Assembly (NCBI GenBank): GCA_016176745.1
Contig: JACOWO010000005.1
Span: 1 to 13,919, forward strand
Length of the DNA: 13,919 nucleotides
Source of the DNA: Nitrosopumilales archaeon
GTDB lineage: Archaea > Thermoproteota > Nitrososphaeria > Nitrososphaerales > Nitrosopumilaceae
Reading direction: 5' to 3'
Part shown: piece by piece, positions 5,915 through 13,919 of the stretch
Numbering within the stretch: the stretch's first letter is position 1
Layout of the letters: each line of letters begins with the position of its first letter
Program-made: the position numbers and the translations under genes
Notes under the pieces: model-generated
The model's input: the letters and a program-made list of their open reading frames with translations, nothing else
The model's database searches: none
Told to the model about the DNA's origin: nothing

Positions 5915-7024
5915 CTATCCAAATGTGAACGTATAGATTTCAAACTCTGGAGAATTTACAATAATTTCCAGCGTGTGGCTTTCAGCATTGTCACTATTTA
6001 CAACATTGTAGAGTTTAGGTTCTGATGCATACAGCTTTCCATCAGGTTCAACATCTTTTCCAGCATAACTCTGAGGTATTTTGTTTCCATCAAGAAGTAT
6101 TGTCAAGTCCCCTTTGTTTGAAGTCACAATATTGACCTCTTTTGCAAAGTATGACAGTTTTATTCTTCCATTATCTGAAACTAATTTCATACTCCCTTCC
6201 AAGTTTTTCCATGTGCCATCCAAATAGAAATAATGCTGTTGTATGTTATCTAGGATTGTATATGGAACATCGCTTTCTGGCATAAATCCTTCAGTATTTC
6301 CTAGCTGATTTCTTCCTGCCGCAAATTTGTATCCAAAGTATAGTTCTGGGGTTCTAAAAGTTGTATGTTGAAATTCTTCTAAATCTGTCAGTGGTTCAGT
6401 CGAAGCTACATTAAGACCAAGAACTGATGCTCTTTCTTCTAATAATTGTTGTATGATTTTTTCAGTTTCTTGATACGCGCCTTCGCCAATGTGGTCATAG
6501 CGTATGTATCCTTCATAATCAGCTATATACTTTCGCGGCCAATATCTATTCTCAAATGCTTTCCATGTTTGCCAATCATTATCTAGAACAACAGGATATT
6601 TGATTCCATATTTTTCAACTGCCATTTGAACATTTTTTACATCTTTTTCAAACTCAAATTCAGGAGAATGAATGCCAATTATTAACAATCCATCATCGGC
6701 ATATTTTTCATTCCATGCTGTGATGTATGGAAGAGTTCGTATGCAGTTAATGCAACTATATGTCCATATATCATATAATACCACCTTTCCTTGAATCTCT
6801 TTTTCTAATTCTTCAGGCGTCGTATTGATATAATCAGCTATTCCTGCAAGCTTTGGTGCCTTTTTGAAACCGCTTTTGTCAATTGTTTGTTTCTGTAAAA
6901 CGCTATCTGACATTTGTTGTGGTGATTGTGAAGTCTCAATTATTGAAAACGCAAAACTTAGTGATCCTACAATGACAGAAATTATTATGCCTAACACAAT
7001 TGCTGTTTTTATCTCATTTTTCAT
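5915..7024 (-). CDS. Membrane-anchored TlpA/DipZ-like thioredoxin-fold protein
   Basis: A 369-residue extracytoplasmic thiol-disulfide protein. Residues 7-28 form a single N-terminal membrane anchor or uncleaved signal. A redoxin/TlpA domain spans about 55-195 with WTYSCINC, whose C91 and C94 form the active CxxC pair, and P163 (YWPRKY) as the likely cis-Pro. Residues 215-369 are beta-rich (DLTILLDGNKIPQSY, HTLEIIVNSPEFEIYTF) and match the C-terminal carbohydrate-binding-like domain of DipZ proteins (Thioredoxin_10). In bacterial DipZ this is fused to CcdA; here the two are adjacent genes, four bases apart. The ATG at 7022-7024 follows an SD-like GGATGATC on the minus strand that overlaps the ccdA stop, so translation is probably coupled. 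It would receive electrons from CcdA and reduce or isomerise secreted thiols. The substrate is unknown. Confidence 0.88.
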   Translation of the reverse strand: MKNEIKTAIVLGIIISVIVGSLSFAFSIIETSQSPQQMSDSVLQKQTIDKSGFKKAPKLAGIADYINTTPEELEKEIQGKVVLYDIWTYSCINCIRTLPYITAWNEKYADDGLLIIGIHSPEFEFEKDVKNVQMAVEKYGIKYPVVLDNDWQTWKAFENRYWPRKYIADYEGYIRYDHIGEGAYQETEKIIQQLLEERASVLGLNVASTEPLTDLEEFQHTTFRTPELYFGYKFAAGRNQLGNTEGFMPESDVPYTILDNIQQHYFYLDGTWKNLEGSMKLVSDNGRIKLSYFAKEVNIVTSNKGDLTILLDGNKIPQSYAGKDVEPDGKLYASEPKLYNVVNSDNAESHTLEIIVNSPEFEIYTFTFG

Positions 7025-7028
7025 ATGA

Positions 7029-7760
7029 TCATCCTAACAATACTAACTCATTCAATAATGGAAAACTTGCAATGTATGCAAGCTGATTTGTAAAAACTAG
7101 TATGCCAAGAACTATGATAAATGAGCCTAGAATTAGCGAATAGTACTTTAGATGTTTATTCATTGCACGAACTATTCTGGTTGCTCTTGAAAAGAACACA
7201 CCAATCAAAATAAAGGGTATTCCTAGTCCCAAAGAATAGGCAAGTAAGAGATTAAATGACATTGCAGGGGTAGTAGCAGCTAACGTTAGAATTGTACCAA
7301 GTATTGGTCCTACACACGGCGTCCAACCTGCGGCAAAAGCCAATCCAAACAGAAAAGAAAGAGGATAGCTTGATTTTGTTTTTTTAGGAAAGAATCTTTT
7401 TTCAACGTTTAACGATACAAATTTTGTTGAAAGTAAAAGAAATCCTCCAAATCCTATTATGATTATGCCACCAATTTGATTCAGCGTAGTTACTAGCTCT
7501 GTAGCAGAATTAGATAAAACGCTGTTGATTAGTACTCCTATAGCAGAAAAAACTACTGAAAAACCTAAAACAAAAAAGACTGTGTTTAAAATGATGTTTG
7601 TTCTGTTTATTGAAAGTGTTGTATTGCCTTTTTGATTAAGTTCAGTGATAGTTGTTCCTGAGATATATGCAAGAAATGCTGGAATCATAGGTAAAATACA
7701 TGGGGCAACAAATGATCCTAAACCAGCTAGTGCAGCAATTGCGATAGTTACATCTGACAT
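7029..7760 (-). CDS. ccdA: CcdA/DsbD-type membrane electron-transfer protein
   Basis: A 243-residue polytopic protein of the cytochrome c biogenesis transmembrane family. It moves electrons from cytoplasmic thioredoxin to extracytoplasmic thioredoxin-fold proteins. The two signature sites are present: FVAPCILPMIPAFLAYISG in the first segment (C21 with flanking Pro) and GWTPCVGPILG in the fourth (C149). About six membrane segments lie near 5-33, 55-82, 95-112, 135-160, 168-190 and 205-225. Length is normal for the family. It is the first gene of a two-gene operon with the TlpA-like gene, its likely electron acceptor. The ATG at 7758-7760 lies about 25 bases from a TATA-like element at 7781-7790, so the mRNA is nearly leaderless. 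Confidence 0.92.
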   Translation of the reverse strand: MSDVTIAIAALAGLGSFVAPCILPMIPAFLAYISGTTITELNQKGNTTLSINRTNIILNTVFFVLGFSVVFSAIGVLINSVLSNSATELVTTLNQIGGIIIIGFGGFLLLSTKFVSLNVEKRFFPKKTKSSYPLSFLFGLAFAAGWTPCVGPILGTILTLAATTPAMSFNLLLAYSLGLGIPFILIGVFFSRATRIVRAMNKHLKYYSLILGSFIIVLGILVFTNQLAYIASFPLLNELVLLG

Positions 7761-7780
7761 AAATCAAGCTCATTGTTTTT

Positions 7781-7790
7781 TTATTAAAGC
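7781..7790 (-). promoter_or_regulatory. TATA-like element of the ccdA operon
   Basis: GCTTTAATAA on the minus strand is centred about 25 bases upstream of the ccdA ATG (7758-7760), giving a start of transcription at or close to the first codon. Confidence 0.45.
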
Positions 7791-7825
7791 ATTCTTCCAA
7801 TTTGTTTCCAAAACTATACATTTGA

Positions 7826-7834
7826 TTTTTATCT
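7826..7834 (+). promoter_or_regulatory. TATA-like element before the 34-residue membrane ORF
   Basis: TTTTTATCT is centred 25 bases before the GTG at 7855, the distance expected for a leaderless archaeal mRNA. It points away from the ccdA promoter, so the two would be divergent. Confidence 0.4.
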
Positions 7835-7854
7835 AAGGCTAAAATCATATAATC

Positions 7855-7959
7855 GTGAATAAGCGATTCATTATAGTTGGCATCATATTCGGAATCCTAA
7901 TTGGCGTTGCAGTTTACATTGGCTCTCCTATGTTTCTTGGCTTTGATTTACAACGTTAA
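7855..7959 (+). CDS. Predicted single-pass membrane microprotein, 34 residues
   Basis: A GTG-initiated frame encodes VNKRFIIVGIIFGILIGVAV followed by YIGSPMFLGFDLQR and TAA (7957-7959). After a basic N-terminus (NKR) there is one strongly hydrophobic helix (residues 5-22), then a short polar tail, so the predicted topology has the N-terminus inside. Supporting points are the well-placed TATA element 25 bases upstream, the ordered charge-hydrophobic-polar layout, and the stop two bases short of the convergent bioF stop (7962). It lies divergently beside ccdA, so a role near the thiol-redox module is possible but unproven. No family was recognised. It could also be a chance frame. Confidence 0.5.
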   Translation: MNKRFIIVGIIFGILIGVAVYIGSPMFLGFDLQR

Positions 7960-7961
7960 TT

Positions 7962-9092
7962 TTAGATAATCTGGAATTTTTTTCCTGCCGTTACAAACAC
8001 GTCTAACGCTTTTTCAATCTGATTTTTTTCAAACCAAGCAGTAACAGAAAGTCTGATTCTTGCTTTGTTTCGACCTACGGTAGGATATCTAATTGGTTGA
8101 GCAAAAATTCCATTTCTAAACAAATATTTTCCAAATTCTAACGCAGTTTTTTCTTTTCCTATAATTATTGGTATGATATGCGTAACCGAACTAATGTCAT
8201 ATCCAATATTTTTCAATCCATTTCTGAAAAGATTTGTGTTTCTTTGGAGTTTTTTTTGTTGTTTTTCTCTATTTGAATCAAATTTTTGTATCGCATCTCT
8301 TACAAGAAACGATGGAAGCGCAGATGTATAGATAAATGGCTTTGATCTGTTGATGAGCAGTTCTATAACATTATTTTGTGAAGCTACATAACCCCCAAAC
8401 GAGCCAAGCCCCTTGCTTAGGCTGCTAATGTACAAATCGATTTTTTTTGAGATCTTAAAGTGATTGGCAGTGCCTTTTCCATCTGCTCCAAGTGTAAAAT
8501 CACCATGTGCGTCATCTAATACTAGTATGGAATCAGTTTTTTCAGTGATTTCTGAGATTTGTTTTAGATTGGCAATATCACCATCCATACTAAAAACACC
8601 TTCAGTAGCCACAAACTTTCGTCTACTTTCTTGTTTCATTTTTGAAATTAAATCGCTAGTGTCATTGTGTTTATACACTAGCACTTTGGCTCTTGTCAGT
8701 CTGCATGCCTCTATTATGCTGGCATGATTTAGCTCATCACTAAAAATGACGTCGTTTTCTCTAACTATGGTTGAGATGGCCCCTAGGTTTGCCATGTAAC
8801 CAGTTGGAAAAACTAATGATCTTTCCTGAGATTTGTGTCGGGATAATTTTTTTTCAATTATGTCAAATGATGTATCGTTTCCAGCTACCAGTCTGGAGCT
8901 TGTTTGTAATTGATCTGAATAGTTACGTATACTAGAAAGGCCAAGATAATCATTTGAGCAAAGATTTAGTAATTTTTTCCTCTTAATGTAGATGTATGAT
9001 CCTCTGTTCTTTACATCCTGCATCTTGCGATAAAGATTATCTTTTTTGATTTTTACTAGTAACGGTTCTACAAAAGCCAGCTTAGGCTTCAA
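7962..9092 (-). CDS. bioF: 8-amino-7-oxononanoate synthase (KAPA synthase)
   Basis: A PLP enzyme of the alpha-oxoamine synthase family that condenses pimeloyl thioester with L-alanine to make 8-amino-7-oxononanoate. The 376 residues are normal for the family. Visible features are NDYLGL (47-52), SSRLVAGND (65-73), H123 in LNHAS, which stacks on PLP, D193 and H196 in LDDAHG, and the PLP lysine K227 in SSLSKGLGSFGGY. A C-terminal RIRLSVTAWF (345-354) closes the fold. The family also includes 2-amino-3-ketobutyrate CoA ligase, but the bioB and bioA neighbours settle the role. The start is TTG at 9090-9092, inside the end of bioB (11-base overlap), because the next Met (24) would cut off conserved N-terminal sequence. 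It is translated as the second gene of a bioB-bioF unit. Confidence 0.93.
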   Translation of the reverse strand: MKPKLAFVEPLLVKIKKDNLYRKMQDVKNRGSYIYIKRKKLLNLCSNDYLGLSSIRNYSDQLQTSSRLVAGNDTSFDIIEKKLSRHKSQERSLVFPTGYMANLGAISTIVRENDVIFSDELNHASIIEACRLTRAKVLVYKHNDTSDLISKMKQESRRKFVATEGVFSMDGDIANLKQISEITEKTDSILVLDDAHGDFTLGADGKGTANHFKISKKIDLYISSLSKGLGSFGGYVASQNNVIELLINRSKPFIYTSALPSFLVRDAIQKFDSNREKQQKKLQRNTNLFRNGLKNIGYDISSVTHIIPIIIGKEKTALEFGKYLFRNGIFAQPIRYPTVGRNKARIRLSVTAWFEKNQIEKALDVFVTAGKKFQII

Positions 9093-10062
9093 GGTTTATC
9101 CTTTGCAACATTTCCAAATCTTTTTTCATGTCGTTTCCATCTATAGTAAGATATCCTGAACTAATAATTCCATTAGCTCCGCTTAGCAAAAGCTCCTCAC
9201 CATCATCTTTCAAGTTTATCTCTCTCCCGCCAGAAATTTTTATCGTTGATGTTGGTAAAAGAAATCTGGTTACCGCAAAAGCTCTTATAATTTCGTTTAT
9301 TGAAAGTTGAGTTTGCAATTCTAATGGAGTCCCAGATACGGGAACAAGTAAATTTATTGTTACTTCCTCTGGCTGTAATCGTGCAATATCTAAAATAAGT
9401 TCCAATCTTTGTTCTCGTGTCTCACCCATGCCAAGTATGCCTCCTGTACATAGTTCAAGGCCAGCTTGTCTTGCAATCTTTAATGTGTTTAATCGGTCAT
9501 CGTAGGTATGAGTAGTGCAAATTTCTTGGAATTTTGATCTTGCAGTTTCCAAGTTGTGGTTGTATCTCTTAACCTTGAGGTTTTTTAGTCGTTGAGCCTG
9601 CTCAAAGGTAAGAAAGCCAAGACTACATTCAACATTAATACCAACTTTTTTGTTTATTTCCTCTATTGCCTCGCATACTTTATCAAAATCTTTGGGCGAT
9701 GGTTCGCGCCAAGCAGCAACCAAGCAATAAGAATTTGCTCCATCATCATACGCTTTCTTTGCTTTTTTTACGATCTCTTCTTTTGGCAGTAGCTTGTAAC
9801 TGTCTATGTTTGTATTAAAAAATGTAGATTGGCTACAAAATGCGCAATCCTCACTGCAATAATTTTTTTTAATATTAGCTAATTGCTCAATGTCTACTTT
9901 GTTTCCATTAAATTTCCGTGTAATCTTATTTGCAGCATCTGATAGTGTCTTTAATTCCGAGTCGTTCACATTCATCAATATTTTGGCATCATTTTCAGAT
10001 ACTCCAATATCTTGCAAAACTTTATTCTGACACTCAATTACGAATTGATGTTCTGGTTTCAT
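9082..10062 (-). CDS. bioB: Biotin synthase (radical SAM)
   Basis: It inserts sulfur into dethiobiotin to make biotin, using S-adenosylmethionine radicals. The radical-SAM [4Fe-4S] motif C69-x3-C73-x2-C76 (CSEDCAFC) is intact. The ligands of the sacrificial [2Fe-2S] cluster are also present: C113 (SYCLVAAWRE), C146 (VECSLG), C205 (ELCTGG) and R280 (KISGGRE). YNHNLET (167-173) and NLLVPVSGTPL (237-247) match the family. At 326 residues it is of normal length. The ATG is at 10060-10062 with a TATA-like TTTAAAAT on the minus strand about 30-37 bases upstream. That element is overlapped by a BirA-type palindrome, so expression should fall when biotin is plentiful. It is first in a unit with bioF. 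Confidence 0.95.
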   Translation of the reverse strand: MKPEHQFVIECQNKVLQDIGVSENDAKILMNVNDSELKTLSDAANKITRKFNGNKVDIEQLANIKKNYCSEDCAFCSQSTFFNTNIDSYKLLPKEEIVKKAKKAYDDGANSYCLVAAWREPSPKDFDKVCEAIEEINKKVGINVECSLGFLTFEQAQRLKNLKVKRYNHNLETARSKFQEICTTHTYDDRLNTLKIARQAGLELCTGGILGMGETREQRLELILDIARLQPEEVTINLLVPVSGTPLELQTQLSINEIIRAFAVTRFLLPTSTIKISGGREINLKDDGEELLLSGANGIISSGYLTIDGNDMKKDLEMLQRINLEA

Positions 10063-10095
10063 AAATATAGTAAAATCTATGTTATTTTGGGATTT

Positions 10096-10136
10096 TAAAT
10101 TGTTAACCCGTTAATGTACGAATGGTTAACAATTTA
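10096..10136. promoter_or_regulatory. BirA-type biotin operator over the bioB promoter
   Basis: TAAATTGTTAACC (10096-10108) and GGTTAACAATTTA (10124-10136) are a perfect 13-bp inverted repeat with a 15-base spacer. The core TTGTTAACC-N15-GGTTAACAA matches the known BirA operator pattern (9-bp arms, 14-16-base spacer, TTGT-AACC ends) reported across bacteria and some archaea. It sits in the 80-base gap between bioA and bioB, 34 bases from the bioB ATG. One arm covers the likely TATA box (10092-10099), so a bound biotin-protein-ligase repressor would block transcription-factor access. No birA gene is in the window. Confidence 0.85.
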
Positions 10137-10142
10137 GATAGT

Positions 10143-11465
10143 TTAATTACTAATTATTTTTGCGAGCCCTTTGATCGTCTTTATTGTTGAATCCATTAAA
10201 AAGTTCAGCTCATTTGATGATATTGCAAGAGGCGGAACCAACATGACAATATTGCCAAGTGTTCGCAAGTAGATTCGATTTTTTCTACCCTCTTCAAATG
10301 CAATCTTGTTTATTGATTTCTTACTAGACAATGGAGTTTTCTTTTCTTTATCTTTGACTAATTCAATACCCATAAGCATACCTTTGAATCGTACATCCCC
10401 AACAAGCTCCAGATCTGCAAATTCATGGGCACGTTTTTCAAAAATTTTTGATGTTTTTTTAATACGTTCAATTAATTTTGCTTTTTCATAAATCTCAAGG
10501 TTTTCAATGGCAACAGAAGCTGCTAAAGGATTGCCTGTGAAAGTGTGTCCGTGAAAAAGATGTTTCATTTCTTTAAACGATCCCAAAAACGCATCATAGA
10601 TTTTTTTAGTAGTTAGTGTTGCAGCCATCGTGATATACCCACCAGTTAACATTTTTCCATAAGCTACTATGTCTGGTACACTTTTTTGTGCTTGATATTC
10701 TACTTGTGAGCCAAGTCTTCCAAACCCCGTTGCGATTTCATCCAAGACTAGCAAAACATCGAATCTCTTGCATAGCTGACTGATTTTTTGTTGAAATCCT
10801 TTAGGAAATATCACTGCTCCGCCAGCTATCTGTGCGCCACTTTCCATAACATATGCTGCAATTTTGTCATTATTTGAAAATAGTTTTTCGATTTTTTCTA
10901 AACAGTAATTCTGATATTCTTCATATGAATAATTTTTAGGAATTCTATATTTAACTGGAACAGGTGTCCTAATCACATGAAATAATTGGTTTTTAAAATT
11001 TGAAAAAAATTTTGGAACGTACCCTACTGACATTGAGCCAAACGTATCGCCATGATATCCATTTTCAAGTGTCGCAATGGCTGTTTTATTTTTTCCAATA
11101 TTTTTCCAGTATTGTAAAGCTATTTTGAAAGCTATTTCCATAGCAGTTGATCCATTATCGGAATAGAACACTTTATTCATGCTAGGAGAAATTTTTACGA
11201 GTTTTTTTGCAAGAATTTCTGCAGGCTCATTAGTTAAATTAAAGAGTGACGAATGTTGTAATTTTTTTGATTGTTTTATTATTACATCAACCAACTCTTT
11301 TTTTGAGTGCCCCCAAACATTACACCACATGCTTGCAACCCCATCAAGGAGTTTGTTTCCATGTGAATCATATAGCCACATTCCTTTTCCTTTAACGATT
11401 TCATCAAATTTTTCCCATTCACTCATCTGAGTATAAGGGTGCCATACAGAACTATTCTGTTTCAT
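10143..11465 (-). CDS. bioA: Adenosylmethionine-8-amino-7-oxononanoate aminotransferase (DAPA synthase)
   Basis: A class III PLP aminotransferase that transfers an amino group from S-adenosylmethionine to KAPA to form 7,8-diaminononanoate. The 440 residues are normal for BioA. Diagnostic features are the N-terminal WHPYTQM (8-14), typical of BioA, then YSDNGSTAMEIAFK (101-114) for phosphate binding and YHGDTFGSMS (137-146). LDEIATGFGR follows with D242 contacting the PLP nitrogen, K271 in YGKMLTGG binds PLP, and HTFTGNPLAA (307-316) comes last. The ATG is at 11463-11465. It is transcribed divergently from bioD across a 77-base gap. Although bioB follows on the same strand, the 80-base gap with an operator and TATA box suggests bioBF has its own promoter. 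Confidence 0.95.
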   Translation of the reverse strand: MKQNSSVWHPYTQMSEWEKFDEIVKGKGMWLYDSHGNKLLDGVASMWCNVWGHSKKELVDVIIKQSKKLQHSSLFNLTNEPAEILAKKLVKISPSMNKVFYSDNGSTAMEIAFKIALQYWKNIGKNKTAIATLENGYHGDTFGSMSVGYVPKFFSNFKNQLFHVIRTPVPVKYRIPKNYSYEEYQNYCLEKIEKLFSNNDKIAAYVMESGAQIAGGAVIFPKGFQQKISQLCKRFDVLLVLDEIATGFGRLGSQVEYQAQKSVPDIVAYGKMLTGGYITMAATLTTKKIYDAFLGSFKEMKHLFHGHTFTGNPLAASVAIENLEIYEKAKLIERIKKTSKIFEKRAHEFADLELVGDVRFKGMLMGIELVKDKEKKTPLSSKKSINKIAFEEGRKNRIYLRTLGNIVMLVPPLAISSNELNFLMDSTIKTIKGLAKIISN

Positions 11466-12229
<764 letters not shown>

Positions 12230-12234
12230 TCAGT

Positions 12235-13653
12235 TTATTCACTAAATACGTATTTTCGTTCACCTGAACTTTCAGGTGCAGTTGCTACACTTACTAAAAC
12301 AAATTCTTTCTTTGGTTCAAGAATGCTGTCGTCTACACTTCTTTTATTTTCATGAATCTCTTCATATTCTTCAAGACTGAGTTTCTTTCTTTTTCCTAGC
12401 TCAGCTTCAAGATTCATGTCTTTTACCACTTGCTTGTAGCTTGGCTGAATTACGCCGCTAAACACCATTGCACTACTACCACTTCCATAAGAGCCAAATC
12501 CGATGCGCTTTCCTTCTAGCTCAACACCTTTTTGGAATTCAAATTCCAAACTACTTCTAAAACCTAGATACAAGGACGCAGTATACAGATTTCCTATCAT
12601 CTTCGAGGCAATCAACGAGCTTGCAAGCTTTGTCTCATAAACATCTTGAAACTCTTTTGTTTTTGTAAACAGTTTTGTAAATTCATGATCTTTTGTCATA
12701 TAGTCTGCATCTGCAAGAATGGACTCTATTGTACCACGAGGATCCTTTGGTCGTGGTTCTTCAATTCCAATTTTTTCAATTAATTTTTTCCAGCGTGGAG
12801 TTGTTCTCCATTCATGGCGAACTAAGTACGCAAGTGCCTTTTTACCCATATTGCTGTATGGCAAGTGCATGTTAAGATAGTCAATGTGATCTAAGACTGT
12901 TTCTCCTTCCTTTAACTTGATCAAACCTGTAGACAATGCCTTTCTTTTGTATGCCTCTAAGGCATTTCTTACCTGAATTAGGTAAAGCAAGTTTGAATAT
13001 TGGCCATGAACAATCGGCGTTTCTTTTCCAAAAGGCCTGTAAAAGTCATATTCATTTTTTATTGATGTTGAAGTAACTTTAGGATCAAATGCCAATAAAC
13101 GTGGCTTGTCATTAAGTAGCATTGCAACTGCGCCAGCTCCTTGAGTCAGTTCTCCGCTAGAGCCTAAATCATATTTTGCAATGTCTGATACTACAACTAG
13201 TGCACTTTTGTTTTCTGCTTCTCCTGCTCTTATCCAGTTAGCATTATCGTATAATGCATACGAGCCGCTCACACAGGCAAATTTGCACTCGATTCCGCCA
13301 CAGTGCTCAAATGAACCTTCACCATAAACCTGTTCAAGCATTCCAATTACATAGGAATTCATAGCTTTTGATTCATCAAGTGATGATTCTGTTGCTACAT
13401 AGAGTCGCCCAATGTCATCTGGAGATAGTTTGTTTTTTTGCATCACCTTAAGGCAAGCATTTGCGGCAAGACATGCTGGGTCTTGATTAGTATCAACTAT
13501 TGCCATCTGTGATACCCCTAATCCGCTTTGCATTTTGGCAGGATCGACTCCTCTTGCAACAGCAAAATCTGAAGCATCAACAAACAGCTTTGGGATGTAT
13601 ATTGCAATGTCGTCAATTCCAGCAGCCATACGCATGCCCTCTCTAATTCTCAT
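12235..13653 (-). CDS. Hydroxymethylglutaryl-CoA synthase, long eukaryote-like form
   Basis: It condenses acetyl-CoA with acetoacetyl-CoA to HMG-CoA, the entry to the mevalonate pathway that makes archaeal isoprenoid lipids. The thiolase-fold catalytic set is visible: E89 (ATESSLD), C127 (KFACVSGSYALYD), which carries the acetyl group, and H263 (YLNMHLPYSNMGKKAL). YDFYRP...TPIVHGQYSN (202-220), GNLYTASLYLGF (354-365) and RIGFGSYGSGSSA (383-395) also match. At 472 residues it is far longer than the roughly 350-residue form usual in other archaea and closer to eukaryotic and Gram-positive enzymes. The extra length includes a charged insert (about 282-345) and C-terminus (420-472). The ATG at 13651-13653 is used here, but Met9 (MAAGIDDIAIYIP) may be the true start. 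A TATA-like TATAAAATTATAA lies at about 13690-13702. Confidence 0.92.
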   Translation of the reverse strand: MRIREGMRMAAGIDDIAIYIPKLFVDASDFAVARGVDPAKMQSGLGVSQMAIVDTNQDPACLAANACLKVMQKNKLSPDDIGRLYVATESSLDESKAMNSYVIGMLEQVYGEGSFEHCGGIECKFACVSGSYALYDNANWIRAGEAENKSALVVVSDIAKYDLGSSGELTQGAGAVAMLLNDKPRLLAFDPKVTSTSIKNEYDFYRPFGKETPIVHGQYSNLLYLIQVRNALEAYKRKALSTGLIKLKEGETVLDHIDYLNMHLPYSNMGKKALAYLVRHEWRTTPRWKKLIEKIGIEEPRPKDPRGTIESILADADYMTKDHEFTKLFTKTKEFQDVYETKLASSLIASKMIGNLYTASLYLGFRSSLEFEFQKGVELEGKRIGFGSYGSGSSAMVFSGVIQPSYKQVVKDMNLEAELGKRKKLSLEEYEEIHENKRSVDDSILEPKKEFVLVSVATAPESSGERKYVFSE

Positions 13654-13689
13654 ATAAGTATTGTTTAGCTAAATATGTCTACCAAAAAG

Positions 13690-13702
13690 TTATAATTTTA
13701 TA
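13690..13702 (-). promoter_or_regulatory. TATA box of the HMG-CoA synthase gene
   Basis: An A/T-rich TATAAAATTATAA element on the minus strand lies in the 86-base gap after the DsbA-like gene. Transcription would begin near 13669-13672, leaving a leader of about 16-20 bases, so the gene is probably transcribed separately from the upstream one. Confidence 0.45.
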
Positions 13703-13739
13703 ATTTTGTACGTAGCCTTTTCTAATAATTTATAAATTT

Positions 13740-13919
13740 TTATTTGTTTAATTCAGAATCAAAAATGCGCTTAAATACATCATATGGTTGTGCACCACCG
13801 ATCCGTGTAACTTCATTATCTGGTCCAATTATAAAAAAACCAGGTGTGCCATCAATACCAAGTGCTTTTGCATCATTATTGCTTGCAATTATCATATCTT
13901 GATATCTTGCTTCTAGCAT
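13740..13919 (-). CDS. DsbA-like thioredoxin-fold oxidoreductase (C-terminal part)
   Basis: The last 59 residues of a gene that continues beyond the right edge; stop TAA at 13740-13742. The piece reads DAKALGIDGTPGFFIIGPDN then EVTRIGGAQPYDVFKRIFDS, the hallmark end of DsbA-family (Thioredoxin_4/COG1651) proteins: G-TP with the cis-Pro facing the active-site CxxC, a beta hairpin, then GAQPY and the final helix. The CxxC itself lies outside the window, so catalytic competence cannot be checked. It would oxidise or isomerise exported thiols, which ties in with ccdA and the TlpA-like gene 6 kb away. Met at the window edge is not taken as the start. Confidence 0.85.
   Translation of the reverse strand: MLEARYQDMIIASNNDAKALGIDGTPGFFIIGPDNEVTRIGGAQPYDVFKRIFDSELNK

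Noticed and set aside
8464..8727. 87-residue plus-strand frame inside bioF
   Set aside because: bioF on the other strand has the PLP lysine and all family motifs through this stretch.

Overview
The window looks like a chromosomal piece of an ammonia-oxidising-type archaeon (Nitrososphaerota/Thaumarchaeota, Nitrosopumilales-like). This is an inference from combined signals: AT-rich DNA, A/T-rich TATA boxes about 25 bases before mostly leaderless ATG/GTG/TTG starts, a CdvB/ESCRT-III-like cell-division protein, a receiver protein with a cysteine-rich output region of a thaumarchaeal kind, and a long eukaryote-like HMG-CoA synthase. No rRNA, tRNA, CRISPR array or insertion sequence was recognised.

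Left part (1-5900) is a patchwork of envelope and signalling genes mixed with decaying genes. A membrane family-2 glycosyltransferase with an N-terminal zinc-finger-like motif (329-2014, minus) is followed by the wreck of a PAS-histidine kinase (about 2176-2781, plus). An intact response regulator with a cysteine-rich tail comes next (2837-3784). Then come a small ribbon-helix-helix regulator with a palindrome in its own promoter (4022-4222, minus), a broken coiled-coil gene (about 4305-4732, minus), an unrecognised basic protein (4882-5232, plus) and a CdvB/Snf7-like gene broken by an internal deletion (5225-5814, minus).

Middle part (5915-7959) is a thiol-redox export module. CcdA (7029-7760) and a membrane-anchored TlpA/DipZ-like thioredoxin protein (5915-7024) form a tight minus-strand operon. 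A divergent leaderless 34-residue membrane microprotein (7855-7959) is likely. A DsbA-like oxidoreductase enters from the right edge (13740-13919, minus).

Right part (7962-12229) is a complete pathway from KAPA to biotin: bioF, bioB and bioA on the minus strand and bioD divergent on the plus strand. A 13-bp perfect inverted repeat with a 15-bp spacer (10096-10136) lies over the bioB promoter and matches the BirA biotin-operator pattern, so bioBF is probably repressed by a biotin-protein-ligase regulator encoded elsewhere. HMG-CoA synthase (12235-13653, minus), a mevalonate/isoprenoid-lipid enzyme, converges on bioD.

The most notable results are the biotin operator in an archaeon, the concentration of three broken genes in about 3.6 kb, and a response regulator that seems to have lost its adjacent kinase.
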